A stretch of 19,231 nucleotides of DNA from Candidatus Corynebacterium faecipullorum (lineage in GTDB: Bacteria; Actinomycetota; Actinomycetes; Mycobacteriales; Mycobacteriaceae), in NCBI GenBank assembly GCA_019114925.1, contig DXEO01000195.1, forward strand, positions 1 to 19,231, given 5' to 3'. Shown here piece after piece: positions 8,206 to 15,724 of this stretch. The position numbers and the translations under genes were made by a program. A model generated the notes under the pieces. The model did no database searches and was not told where the DNA came from. It was given only the letters and a program-made list of their open reading frames with translations. The first letter of the stretch is position 1. Each line of letters begins with the position of its first letter.

Positions 8206-8211
8206 TAGAGT
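8206..8211 (+). promoter_or_regulatory. -10 box TAGAGT for the MFS transporter
   Basis: TAGAGT lies 10 bases before the ATG at 8222, so the 5' UTR would be only a few bases. TTGACG at 8192-8197 is too close to act as its -35. Confidence 0.45.
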
Positions 8212-8221
8212 GAGTGGCGAT

Positions 8222-9457
8222 ATGAAAAATACTGCTGAACCGCAGGTGAAAATCCCGCGGGAAATTTGGGTCATGGTTACCGCCGGGTTCATCATCGCCT
8301 TGGGGTACGGGCTCATTGCACCGCTGTTGCCGCAGTTCATCGTGAGCTTCGACGTCTCGATGGCCGCAGCTGGTCTTGTAGTCTCCGTCTTTTCTGCTAG
8401 CCGCCTTGTGTTCGCGCCCGCCGCCGGGTTCCTCATTGACCGCGTGGGCACGCGCCGCGTCTACGTGACGGGCCTGTTCACCGTGGCGGTGACCACCGGT
8501 TTGGTGGGCGTGGCGCAAGAGTACTGGCAGATCGTCGCGCTTCGCACTATCGCCGGCATTGGTTCGACGATGTTCACCGTTGCGGCGATGGGGCTCATTG
8601 TGCGCTTGGCACCACCCAGCATTCGCGGACGGTGTTCGGCCACCTATGCCACGTCTTTCCTCCTAGGCAACGTGATTGGCCCGCTCGTGGGCGCGAGCCT
8701 TTCTTTCTTAGGATTCCGCTGGCCTTTCTTCATCTATGGCGTCGGTGTCGCTATCGCAGCGCTCGTAGTGTGGATCCTCATGCCCTCGGTCAATGAGGCC
8801 GATGAACGTCGGCGTCACCTAACTCCAATGCGCTTGGAGGAAGCCTGGGAGGATACTGCTTTCCGTGCAGTGCTGACGTCGAACTTCGCCCAGGGCTGGA
8901 TCAATATGGGCGTGCGCGTAGCTGTTCTGCCACTGTTCGCGGCCGCCATTTTTGCCAATGGTGCATCCACATCAGGCGTTGCGCTAGCGGCCTTTGCCGC
9001 GGGCAACGCCACCGTCTTGCAGTTCTCCGGCTCCTGGTCGGACCGTGTGGGGCGCCGTCCGCTCATCGTTGCGGGCCTTGTGGGCTCCGCGTTGTTCGTG
9101 GGCACGCTGGGCTTGGCGACGAACATCGTCTCCCTCCTCATCCTCTCCGCCCTGTCCGGCGCGGCCTCGGGGCTTATTGCCCCTTCGCAGCAAGCAGCCG
9201 TGGCGGATATCGTCGGCTCGAAGCGCTCGGGTGGCCAGGTGCTGTCGACATTCCAGATGGCAGGTGACTTTGGGCAAATCTTAGGCCCCATCGTCATTGG
9301 ACTGCTGGCGGATAAGTATGGGTTTGAGACGGCCTTTGGCTTCTGTGCGGTAGTGGCTGCAGCTGGCGTTGTGGCGTGGATTTTCGGCCGCGACACGTTG
9401 GGGGAGAGGAAAGGTATCCTGCACGGTCTGCGCCGCCGCTACCGTCCGCGGCGGTAA
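8222..9457 (+). CDS. MFS transporter, drug-efflux type
   Basis: A 411-residue major facilitator protein with about 12 membrane helices, expected to be a proton-driven exporter of drugs or small metabolites. The conserved loop 2-3 motif A is clear in the first half (GFLIDRVGTRRVYVTG) and repeated in the second half (GSWSDRVGRRPLIVAG), as in the two-fold MFS fold. The first helix carries the usual GLIAPLLPQF motif of 12-helix drug exporters. The N-terminus has a short cytosolic stretch (MKNTAEPQVKIPREIW). I chose ATG 8222 rather than 8180, because the -10 box TAGAGT lies between them and the extra 14 residues are polar and atypical. The substrate cannot be read from sequence. The gene is followed after 13 bases by a strong hairpin. 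Confidence 0.88.
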   Translation: MKNTAEPQVKIPREIWVMVTAGFIIALGYGLIAPLLPQFIVSFDVSMAAAGLVVSVFSASRLVFAPAAGFLIDRVGTRRVYVTGLFTVAVTTGLVGVAQEYWQIVALRTIAGIGSTMFTVAAMGLIVRLAPPSIRGRCSATYATSFLLGNVIGPLVGASLSFLGFRWPFFIYGVGVAIAALVVWILMPSVNEADERRRHLTPMRLEEAWEDTAFRAVLTSNFAQGWINMGVRVAVLPLFAAAIFANGASTSGVALAAFAAGNATVLQFSGSWSDRVGRRPLIVAGLVGSALFVGTLGLATNIVSLLILSALSGAASGLIAPSQQAAVADIVGSKRSGGQVLSTFQMAGDFGQILGPIVIGLLADKYGFETAFGFCAVVAAAGVVAWIFGRDTLGERKGILHGLRRRYRPRR

Positions 9458-9470
9458 TAGGCAAAAACTG

Positions 9471-9505
9471 GAAGACTCCGTCAGTAGTTTTCTGACGGAG
9501 TCTTC
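9471..9505. terminator. 14-bp perfect hairpin, terminator, best oriented for the minus strand
   Basis: GAAGACTCCGTCAG (9471-9484) pairs perfectly with 9492-9505 around a 7-base loop. On the minus strand the stem is followed by CAGTTTTTGCC, giving a U-run, so it should terminate leftward transcription from the 9.5-9.8 kb region and possibly from the helicase gene. On the plus strand there is no T-run, but it may still end MFS transcription. It separates the MFS gene from everything to its right. Confidence 0.85.
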
Positions 9506-9519
9506 AGGGCTGTTAAGTC

Positions 9520-9711
9520 TTAGTGGGTGCGGCGTGCTTTCTTGTTGCACGCAGCCCAGCGAGGGGTGGTGCCAGTTTTGAAGCTGCGCTCCCGAAAGCG
9601 TGTAAAGCCATAGATGGAAGCTTCAGAACCGTTATCTGGGCGGCTCCACCTCTTCCGGCTACGCTCGCTCGCGGCTCCCATAACCGTCCTCCACACTTCT
9701 GCCCAAGGCAT
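9520..9711 (-). CDS. Possible small protein or gene remnant
   Basis: A 63-codon ORF from ATG 9711 that I do not recognise. It is basic and rich in Arg, Lys, Trp and Ser, and ends in PRWAACNKKARRTH, faintly like the end of a CGNR-type zinc finger but too short to assign. No strong ribosome binding site precedes it. What argues for a real transcript is the setting: a promoter-like TTGACG-17 bp-CAAAAT lies just upstream (9744-9772), and the stop codon is 14 bases before the 9471-9505 terminator. It could also be a decayed gene, or the DNA could specify a roughly 270-base RNA. Confidence 0.3.
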   Translation of the reverse strand: MPWAEVWRTVMGAASERSRKRWSRPDNGSEASIYGFTRFRERSFKTGTTPRWAACNKKARRTH

Positions 9712-9730
9712 CAATGACTAGTCTTTTCTC

Positions 9731-9746
9731 AATCTCTAAGGAGATT
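9731..9746. promoter_or_regulatory. Inverted repeat overlapping the candidate small-transcript start
   Basis: AATCTC (9731-9736), loop TAAG, GAGATT (9741-9746) form a perfect 6-bp inverted repeat across the predicted -10 box and start point of the leftward promoter at 9744-9772. It could be an operator or a short 5' hairpin. Confidence 0.3.
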
Positions 9747-9772
9747 TTGATTTAAGGTGGTAACGGCGTCAA
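9744..9772 (-). promoter_or_regulatory. Candidate promoter for a leftward small transcript
   Basis: Minus strand TTGACG (9772-9767), a 17-base spacer and CAAAAT (9749-9744) form a near-consensus housekeeping promoter just after the helicase stop codon (9799). Transcription would start near 9737 and run to the hairpin at 9505-9471. Confidence 0.4.
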
Positions 9773-9798
9773 CTTTATAGCTTGACTTTAAGTGAGTC

Positions 9799-12700
9799 TT
9801 AAGCCACAGTGCGCCCGGCAGCATAGAGCTGTTTTGGCATGTCTCGGCGGAGGCTCCACTCGAACTGGATGGGCTTTTCGCCCCTGTGTGTGACGTAATC
9901 GACATTTCCTAAGAAGGTATACGCCGATGCCGTGTCCACTTTGTTCCTTTTGCTAAAACGTGTGGCGATGATGATGTTGCCGTTGAGCTCGTGGTGGTGG
10001 ATGTAGCGCCGCGCCATCGCAGACTTAAGCGATGTCGTGGATTGGGATTCCCAGTGCAAACGATCGGGCGCCAATGGATAGTCGCGGTAGTTCGTCGAGG
10101 CACTGACGTTGTCATCCTTCTGGAATGTGACAAGGAAGAGATCAGTGTTGGAGGCATCGAAGCGGCGGACACCTTCGCGTGGTAAGTTTGCGAGCTTGCG
10201 CAATGGGCCATCGTCCAACGCACCGACGAGTTCGGCGAGGCTGTAGTCCGCGTGAGTTTCTAAGACGCTATTCGTTGATTTCTCCGGGATAATGCGGGAG
10301 CGGTCGAGCGTGAGCTGCATAACCTGAGTAACCTCAGCGACGAAGGAAGGACAGGCCCGAATGATACGCAGGGCCTCATCAAGGGATTCCGGCACCGTCG
10401 TATTTGAGTTCGCCCACAGGGCCAACACGAGCATGGTGGCATATCGGGTTTGCTCGGGAGTCATATCCTTCTCGTTGGGGCCGTCCGGGGAAACAAGAAG
10501 ACTGTAGGCCGCGACACGGTTCGGGTCATTGATGTGCAATAGCACGCGGATTCGGCTGAGAAGAAATTCTTCGTGCTCGTTCGTGGGACTGGAGAGCAGT
10601 AGCTTTTCATCACGCAGCAGCGTGGTCCACGTAATACCCTTGCGGCGGTAGATATCTTCCACCGGAACACCGGAGCTATTAATGAAATTAGCGAGATCGG
10701 TTGTGCCGTAATCAGAAATGAGCGCTCGTATCTTCTTAACGGAGTTACGGGCCAAGCGCTTGATGTTCTTGAGAACGCGCTCGGTCGTTACTCGGTCCAA
10801 GGTGATGTTGGAGCCGGGCGGAGCAGTGGGGAAACCTTGCTCCACTTCCTTGGCGAGGTTCTTTCCACGTGCGGCTGTTAGCACCTTGAAACGCTGTTCG
10901 AAATCGAATTCTTCGTGCTGAACACCCAAGAAATCAAAGACAGTGCAGGCATTCTTTCCTTCGTGGAGGCGCAGACCGCGGCCTAGCTGCTGTGCAAAGA
11001 GCACCGGACTTTGCGTCGGGCGCAGAAGCAGCAGCGTGTTAACCGCCGGGATATCGACGCCTTCGTTGAAAATATCGACCGCAAAGATGGTTTTGATCGC
11101 GCCTTCGCGGAGCTGCTCTATGGCGCGGCGACGCTCATCAACGCTGAGCTTGCTGGTGACCGCCAGCGAAGGGATACCGAAAGAAGTGAACTGTTCCGCC
11201 ATGTATTCGGCATGGGCAATGGACACACAGAAACCAAGGGCCTTCATGTCGGAGAGATCGAAGATGCGGCGATTGATTTCGTTGATGATAAACCGTGTGC
11301 GCTTCTCGCCGGCCTTGATGTAGAACTCGCTCAGTTCCGAGACCTGGTAGTCCTTCTTCCCGCGGTTCCAGGTCAAGCTCGTTAGGTCGGTATCATCGTC
11401 GACCCCGTAGTAGTGCAACGGGGCGAGGAGCTGGAGACGCAATGCGTCCCAGAGGCGAAGTTCATGGGCCACGCGGTAGTCGAAGTACTTTTGTACGTTC
11501 TCGCCATCGCCGCGCTCTGGTGTGGCCGTTAGTCCCAGGAGTTCACGCGGTTGCAGGTAGTCAAGTACTGCGCGGTAGGTCGGGGCCTCAGCGTGGTGGA
11601 ACTCGTCAATGACGACAACTTCAAAGTGCTCCGGTGCAATCTTTGATAGACGCCTGCTATGCAGAGATTGGATGCTCGCAAAGACATGGTCCCACTTGGC
11701 GGGCTGTTTATCGCCGACGAGGAGCGCGCCAAAACCTGCGGTGCTGAGCACCTCGCGATAGGTCCGCTGGGCCTGGGTGACAATCTCGCGACGGTGGGCA
11801 ATAAAAAGTAGTCGTGGCCTGCGCCCCAGCTTTTCACTTAAGCGCCGGTAGTCAAGTGCCGCCACAACAGTCTTGCCTGTACCAGTAGCGGCAATGAGGA
11901 GGTTGCGATGACGATCGTGAACTTCGCGCTCGGAGTCCAAAGCTTCGAGCATTTCCTCCTGGTAGGGGTAAGGCTCAACGCGCAGGCCGGACAGCTCGAG
12001 CTTTTCACCGGGCTTTGATTCAAGGAATTTAGCGCTGTCGAGGGCCTCCTTGAGGCGCTCGACGTCTTGGTCGGGGTCAAATTCTTTGAAGTGTGCGTCG
12101 TACCAATAGCTGTCGAAGGTTTTGATGAACTTTTCGATGATCTCCGGAGTGGAGGAACGAGAGCCGCGGACGTTCCATTCCCAGCCGTCGACAAGCGCTG
12201 AGCGTGAGAGGTTCGAGCTGCCGATGAAGGCGGTGTCGAAACCGGACTGACGGCGGAAGAGCCAGGCCTTGGCATGCAAGCGCGTGGTCTTGTGCTCATA
12301 GCAGATTCGGACTTCAGCGCCGTAGTCTTCCACGAGGCGGCGCACGGCGGCGGCCTCGGTTGCTCCGCAGTACGTTGAGGTGATGACACGCAGCGGGATC
12401 TGGCGATCCCTGAGGCACTCCAATTCATCGCTGATGACCGCAATGCCTGAAGTCTTGATGAAAGCGCACAGTAGATCGACGGAGTCGGCCGTTCGGATCT
12501 CGCGGGCAATCTCGACCGACAAATTTGTATCGTCCACGCTGTTGGTAAACAAGGCGCTGGAGTTGAGCGAGACTTCCGGGAGCTTTGGGGCCTCTTCGAG
12601 TTCTGATCTATAGATGGCGTAAAGCAGTTCCTCAGCAGAGATGGACTCATCCACCCCGAGGTGCTGCGCGAGCCCATTGATGAGGGCCACGCGATCTTCG

Positions 12701-12915
12701 GGCTTAGTTAGCTCTGTGAGTTTATGCTCAAGGGCCTTGGCAAAATGCTGGGACACTGCCGCCGCGAACCGCGGGTCTACGTCTTTCTTGGATTCGTGTG
12801 CGATGCCCAGTGCAGCTGTGGGGCGAGCCTTCTTTGTTTCCTCGATTCGCTGCTGGATACGAGCGGTGATTGGAGTTTCGTAGATGCCGAAAGGCAGAAG
12901 GGAATCGGAACTCAT
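9799..12915 (-). CDS. PLD-nuclease / SF2 helicase / DUF3427 multidomain protein
   Basis: A 1,038-residue protein combining three modules. Residues about 130-275 are a phospholipase-D-like (HKD) nuclease domain with HAK (His214, Lys216) and GSSN (232-235). Residues about 310-690 are a superfamily 2 helicase core: ATGTGKT Walker A (343-349), DEFHH box (437-441), TATPE (463-467), NEGVDIP (617-623) and QLGRGLR arginine-finger motif (643-649). Residues about 700-1038 match the DUF3427 type C-terminus, ending with LHWESQSTTS and a strand-rich AYTFLGNVDYVTHRG segment. Such proteins (COG3886 plus COG1061) are frequent in genomic defence islands; the biochemical role is not established. The start is ATG 12915, which overlaps the NUDIX stop in ATGA and so is translationally coupled; an upstream extension to 12996 would lie inside the NUDIX gene and is unlikely. 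By eye the gene is less GC-rich than the hut genes. Confidence 0.92.
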   Translation of the reverse strand: MSSDSLLPFGIYETPITARIQQRIEETKKARPTAALGIAHESKKDVDPRFAAAVSQHFAKALEHKLTELTKPEDRVALINGLAQHLGVDESISAEELLYAIYRSELEEAPKLPEVSLNSSALFTNSVDDTNLSVEIAREIRTADSVDLLCAFIKTSGIAVISDELECLRDRQIPLRVITSTYCGATEAAAVRRLVEDYGAEVRICYEHKTTRLHAKAWLFRRQSGFDTAFIGSSNLSRSALVDGWEWNVRGSRSSTPEIIEKFIKTFDSYWYDAHFKEFDPDQDVERLKEALDSAKFLESKPGEKLELSGLRVEPYPYQEEMLEALDSEREVHDRHRNLLIAATGTGKTVVAALDYRRLSEKLGRRPRLLFIAHRREIVTQAQRTYREVLSTAGFGALLVGDKQPAKWDHVFASIQSLHSRRLSKIAPEHFEVVVIDEFHHAEAPTYRAVLDYLQPRELLGLTATPERGDGENVQKYFDYRVAHELRLWDALRLQLLAPLHYYGVDDDTDLTSLTWNRGKKDYQVSELSEFYIKAGEKRTRFIINEINRRIFDLSDMKALGFCVSIAHAEYMAEQFTSFGIPSLAVTSKLSVDERRRAIEQLREGAIKTIFAVDIFNEGVDIPAVNTLLLLRPTQSPVLFAQQLGRGLRLHEGKNACTVFDFLGVQHEEFDFEQRFKVLTAARGKNLAKEVEQGFPTAPPGSNITLDRVTTERVLKNIKRLARNSVKKIRALISDYGTTDLANFINSSGVPVEDIYRRKGITWTTLLRDEKLLLSSPTNEHEEFLLSRIRVLLHINDPNRVAAYSLLVSPDGPNEKDMTPEQTRYATMLVLALWANSNTTVPESLDEALRIIRACPSFVAEVTQVMQLTLDRSRIIPEKSTNSVLETHADYSLAELVGALDDGPLRKLANLPREGVRRFDASNTDLFLVTFQKDDNVSASTNYRDYPLAPDRLHWESQSTTSLKSAMARRYIHHHELNGNIIIATRFSKRNKVDTASAYTFLGNVDYVTHRGEKPIQFEWSLRRDMPKQLYAAGRTVA

Positions 12916-13304
12916 AGGCGCGAAGAAAGTAGCTTGACGGCGGGGATGTCTGCAGGAGCCCAGTCGAGCTCTTGCGCTTGAGCAGGGGTGACCCAACGAG
13001 TGACATCGTGATCACTGAGAACGAGTTGTCCGGATTCCTTGGTGCACAGGAACGTCGTGAGCTCGATGGTGGCGAAGTCGTACTCGTAGACGGTCGTGGT
13101 GACCTTGTCACCCACGGTTGCGATGACGGACAGCTCTTCCTCGATTTCGCGCGCGAGAGCCTCCTTATGTGTCTCGCCTTCTTCGATCTTGCCGCCTGGA
13201 AATTCCCACATGCCGGCTAGGGACTTTCCTGGAGCTTTGCGGCAGGCCAGGAATCGATTGCCGTCTACGAAGACGGCTCCGACAACACGAATCGGTGAAC
13301 TCAT
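12912..13304 (-). CDS. NUDIX hydrolase, MutT-like
   Basis: A 130-residue NUDIX pyrophosphohydrolase of the (deoxy)nucleoside triphosphate type. The NUDIX box is at residues 38-60: G38, E44, then R52-E53 and E55-E56-E57, with Ser59 where the consensus has Gly. The metal-binding REIEEE residues are intact, so it should be active on a nucleotide or related diphosphate; MutT-type sanitising of oxidised dGTP or CTP hydrolysis are the obvious possibilities. ATG 13304 is preferred over the GTG at 13310, because CATACT (13317-13312) sits 7 bases before it in the leaderless pattern. The last bases overlap the helicase ATG (ATGA), so the two proteins are made from one mRNA. It starts 33 bases after hutG. 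Confidence 0.9.
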   Translation of the reverse strand: MSSPIRVVGAVFVDGNRFLACRKAPGKSLAGMWEFPGGKIEEGETHKEALAREIEEELSVIATVGDKVTTTVYEYDFATIELTTFLCTKESGQLVLSDHDVTRWVTPAQAQELDWAPADIPAVKLLSSRL

Positions 13305-13311
13305 GGGCACT

Positions 13312-13317
13312 AGTATG
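13312..13317 (-). promoter_or_regulatory. Possible -10 box CATACT before the NUDIX gene
   Basis: CATACT is followed by seven bases and then ATG 13304, and no ribosome binding site is present within 20 bases. It could give the NUDIX/helicase pair its own leaderless transcript independent of hutG. The box is weaker than those at 3932 and 17459. Confidence 0.35.
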
Positions 13318-13337
13318 CCGGCTGGCCCGTACCTTAT

Positions 13338-14306
13338 CTAGGAAATCGCTTTCATGGCAGCAGAAAAATGCGCCGTCACAATGTCATCAATCAACCGCGC
13401 GGCCAGCTTGGCGGTGTGGTTGTCGGTGTCGAAGGTGGGGTTGAGCTCGACGACGTCGACAAGCGCGAGGCGTCCCGTGGCGGCGATGGTAAGCGCCAGT
13501 TCGCGGGTGATGCTCACCGGTACGCCGAGGCCGGCGGGGGCGGAGACACCCGGTGCCTGGTCGGCGGGGAGGACGTCTAGGTCGATGGAGAGGTGGATGG
13601 GCTTGGTGCCGGTGCAGATGCGCTCGACGGTTTCGCGCAGCTGGGGGCGGTCCATGCGGAGCAGGTCCTCGTCGAGGACGACGGTGACGCCGAGGGCGGA
13701 GGCTTCGTCGAAAAGCACGGGCGTGTTATTGGGGCGGGAGATTCCCAGGACGGAATAGTCGAAGTCCTCCCGTCCCACCAGCTCGGAAATCTGCTTGAAC
13801 GGGGTGCCGGAGGTAGGTACGTCCGCGGTGCGGAGATCGAAGTGCGCGTCCAGGTTGATGATCTGCAGAGGGCCCTGAGCCCTGAAAACACCGCGGTGGG
13901 AACCGAAGGCGGTCTCATGGCCGCCGCCGAGGATGATGGGCAGGTGCCCGGCGCGGGAGAGTGCCTCCACTGCGTCGGAGAGGCGCTCGTGGGCGGCTTC
14001 CAAGTCAGTGCCTTGGGTGGTGATCGTGCCGGCGTCGTACAGCGGGTGCGTGTGGTGCAGCGCCAGGGAACCCAGGGCGCTGCGCAGTGCGGCAGGGCCC
14101 GCAGCCGCGCCGGGGCGGCCATGGTTGCGCTCAACGCCCTCGTCGGAGGCGAAGCCCAGGAGTGCCACGCCGGGGTGCGCCTGGGGCTTGGCGACGTCCA
14201 GGGGACGAACCACGCTGTGCCACCGCGCATGCTCGGGGCCCGGGCCATCGGAGCGGCCGGACCACTCGGGGGCAGGGGAGTAGGCGGGGGCATCAACGGT
14301 GTTCAT
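13338..14306 (-). CDS. hutG: Formimidoylglutamase (ureohydrolase family)
   Basis: A 322-residue enzyme of the arginase/agmatinase/formimidoylglutamase superfamily, expected to split N-formimidoyl-L-glutamate to glutamate and formamide in the last step of histidine breakdown. The two-manganese ligands are present: GGGHETA (His130), NLDAHFDLR (Asp153, His155, Asp157) and SIDLDVLP (Asp242, Asp244). The assignment to HutG rather than agmatinase rests on the neighbours (hutH, permease, IclR regulator). The start is ATG 14306 with AAAGGA five bases upstream; that ribosome binding site and the permease stop TAA overlap, leaving only two bases between the genes, so translation is coupled. Alternative: agmatinase or guanidinobutyrase, less likely in this context. 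Confidence 0.92.
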   Translation of the reverse strand: MNTVDAPAYSPAPEWSGRSDGPGPEHARWHSVVRPLDVAKPQAHPGVALLGFASDEGVERNHGRPGAAAGPAALRSALGSLALHHTHPLYDAGTITTQGTDLEAAHERLSDAVEALSRAGHLPIILGGGHETAFGSHRGVFRAQGPLQIINLDAHFDLRTADVPTSGTPFKQISELVGREDFDYSVLGISRPNNTPVLFDEASALGVTVVLDEDLLRMDRPQLRETVERICTGTKPIHLSIDLDVLPADQAPGVSAPAGLGVPVSITRELALTIAATGRLALVDVVELNPTFDTDNHTAKLAARLIDDIVTAHFSAAMKAIS

Positions 14307-14308
14307 GA

Positions 14309-15724
14309 TTATCCTTTCGCGTCTGTTCCTTGTTTGGCTGTATCTTGCGGAGCTGTTCCCTGTGGGGTGCTCGCGGCGGCGGTGCGGCGGCCGGTGAGGT
14401 AGAAGATGGCGGTCATAAGAAGGATGAAGATAACGCCCGTGGCGAGTGCCGGGCGGTACTGCTCCTGCCACACCATGATGCCAAAAGTGAAGATGATGAA
14501 GGCGATGGAGAAGTATTGGCCCCAGGGCCAGAAGGGGACGGTGTATTCCAGGCTGGCGCGTTCTTCGGTGAGCATGTGGCGGCGGGAGGCCACGTGTGCC
14601 AGGAGGATCATCAGCCACACGTAGATGGTGGCAAACGTGGCCAGGGAGGCGATGACCTCAAAGACGTTATCCGGGATGAGGGCGTTGAGTCCGGTGCCGA
14701 TGATCATGACGATGAGCAGGATGATCATGGTCATGACGGGAACGCCCCGGGTCTTCTTCGCCATGATCTGCGGCGCGAGGTTCTGGCGTGCCAGGCCGGT
14801 AAGGACGTTGCCGGCGCCGAAGAGATCGGCGTTGATCGCAGACACCGCCGCGGTAATGACGACGACATTGAGGGCGGCCGCAGCCCAGGTAACGCCAAGG
14901 GTGGAGAAGATTTGGACGAAGGGGCTTTCCTCACCGGTGATGCTGCGCCACGGGTTGATCATGAGGATGACCAGAATGGCCAGGACGTAGAACAGCAGGA
15001 TGCGCACCGGGATGGTGTTGACGGCCTTCGGCACGGATTTGGCGGGGTCTTCTGCCTCCGCACTGGCGACGCCGACGATCTCCGTGCCGCCGAAGGCGAA
15101 GAGGACGAGGATGAAGGAGGCGACCATGCCGGAGACACCGTTGGGGAAGAAGCCGCCATCGTTGACCAGGTTGACAGGGCCGGTGGTCTCCGCGGTGGAG
15201 AGACCAAAGACTAAGACGGCCACGCCACCTAGGATCATCGCGATGACCGCACCGACCTTGACGATGGTGAAGGCGAATTCCAGCTCGCCGAAGGCCTTGA
15301 CCGTGGCTAGGTTGGCGCCGCCGACGAGAAGCAGTGTGGCGGCAACCCACACCCATTTGGGCGAGCCGGGGAACCAGAATTGCATGTAGACGCCGATGGC
15401 GGTGAGATCCGCCAAGGCCACGATGACCATTTCGAAGGCGAACATCCATCCGGTGATATAGCCGGCCCAGGGGCCTAAGAAGGTGCGGGCATATTCGGCG
15501 AAGGAGCCGGTGACGGGGTGGTGCACGGACATCTCACCGAGTGCGCGCAGGAGGAAGTAGACTACGGCGCCGCCAAGGAGGTAGACCAAGAGCACCGAGG
15601 GGCCGGCGGCTTGGATGGCGCCGGCGGAGCCGTAGAACAAGCCTGTGCCGATGGCCGAGCCTAAGGCGATGAAGTGCAGGTGCCGGTGTTTCAAGCCGGC
15701 GCGCTTGGTGGTGGTTTCTGCCAC
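14309..15724 (-). CDS. Amino acid permease, AAT family, probably histidine (HutT/ProY-like)
   Basis: A 471-residue amino acid-polyamine-organocation transporter with 12 predicted membrane helices, importing an amino acid by proton symport. The N-terminus HLHFIALGSAIGTGLFYGSA is the diagnostic first helix of the AAT family, and the following regions (RALGEMSVHHPVTGSFAEYA, GYITGWMFAFE, KAFGELEFAFTIVKV) closely follow E. coli ProY and pseudomonad HutT. The C-terminal 25 residues are a low-complexity Ala/Thr/Gln tail (TPQGTAPQDTAKQGTDAKG). Translation starts at GTG 15724 after AGGAGG with a 10-base gap. It is the first gene of the leftward hut operon. Histidine as substrate is inferred from context; proline is the main alternative. 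Confidence 0.88.
   Translation of the reverse strand: MAETTTKRAGLKHRHLHFIALGSAIGTGLFYGSAGAIQAAGPSVLLVYLLGGAVVYFLLRALGEMSVHHPVTGSFAEYARTFLGPWAGYITGWMFAFEMVIVALADLTAIGVYMQFWFPGSPKWVWVAATLLLVGGANLATVKAFGELEFAFTIVKVGAVIAMILGGVAVLVFGLSTAETTGPVNLVNDGGFFPNGVSGMVASFILVLFAFGGTEIVGVASAEAEDPAKSVPKAVNTIPVRILLFYVLAILVILMINPWRSITGEESPFVQIFSTLGVTWAAAALNVVVITAAVSAINADLFGAGNVLTGLARQNLAPQIMAKKTRGVPVMTMIILLIVMIIGTGLNALIPDNVFEVIASLATFATIYVWLMILLAHVASRRHMLTEERASLEYTVPFWPWGQYFSIAFIIFTFGIMVWQEQYRPALATGVIFILLMTAIFYLTGRRTAAASTPQGTAPQDTAKQGTDAKG

Noticed and set aside
12916..12996. 27-codon N-terminal extension of the helicase frame
   Set aside because: It overlaps the NUDIX gene deeply. The ATGA overlap at 12915-12912 is the normal coupled start.
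13593..14402. Plus-strand 269-codon open frame
   Set aside because: Antisense shadow of hutG.
14307..14618. N-terminal extension of the hutG frame
   Set aside because: The frame stays open upstream but lies inside the permease gene. The ATG at 14306 has a good ribosome binding site, and the encoded family starts there.
14330..15214. Long plus-strand open frame rich in Asp, Glu, Gly and His
   Set aside because: Antisense shadow of the amino acid permease; no domain or start signal supports it.
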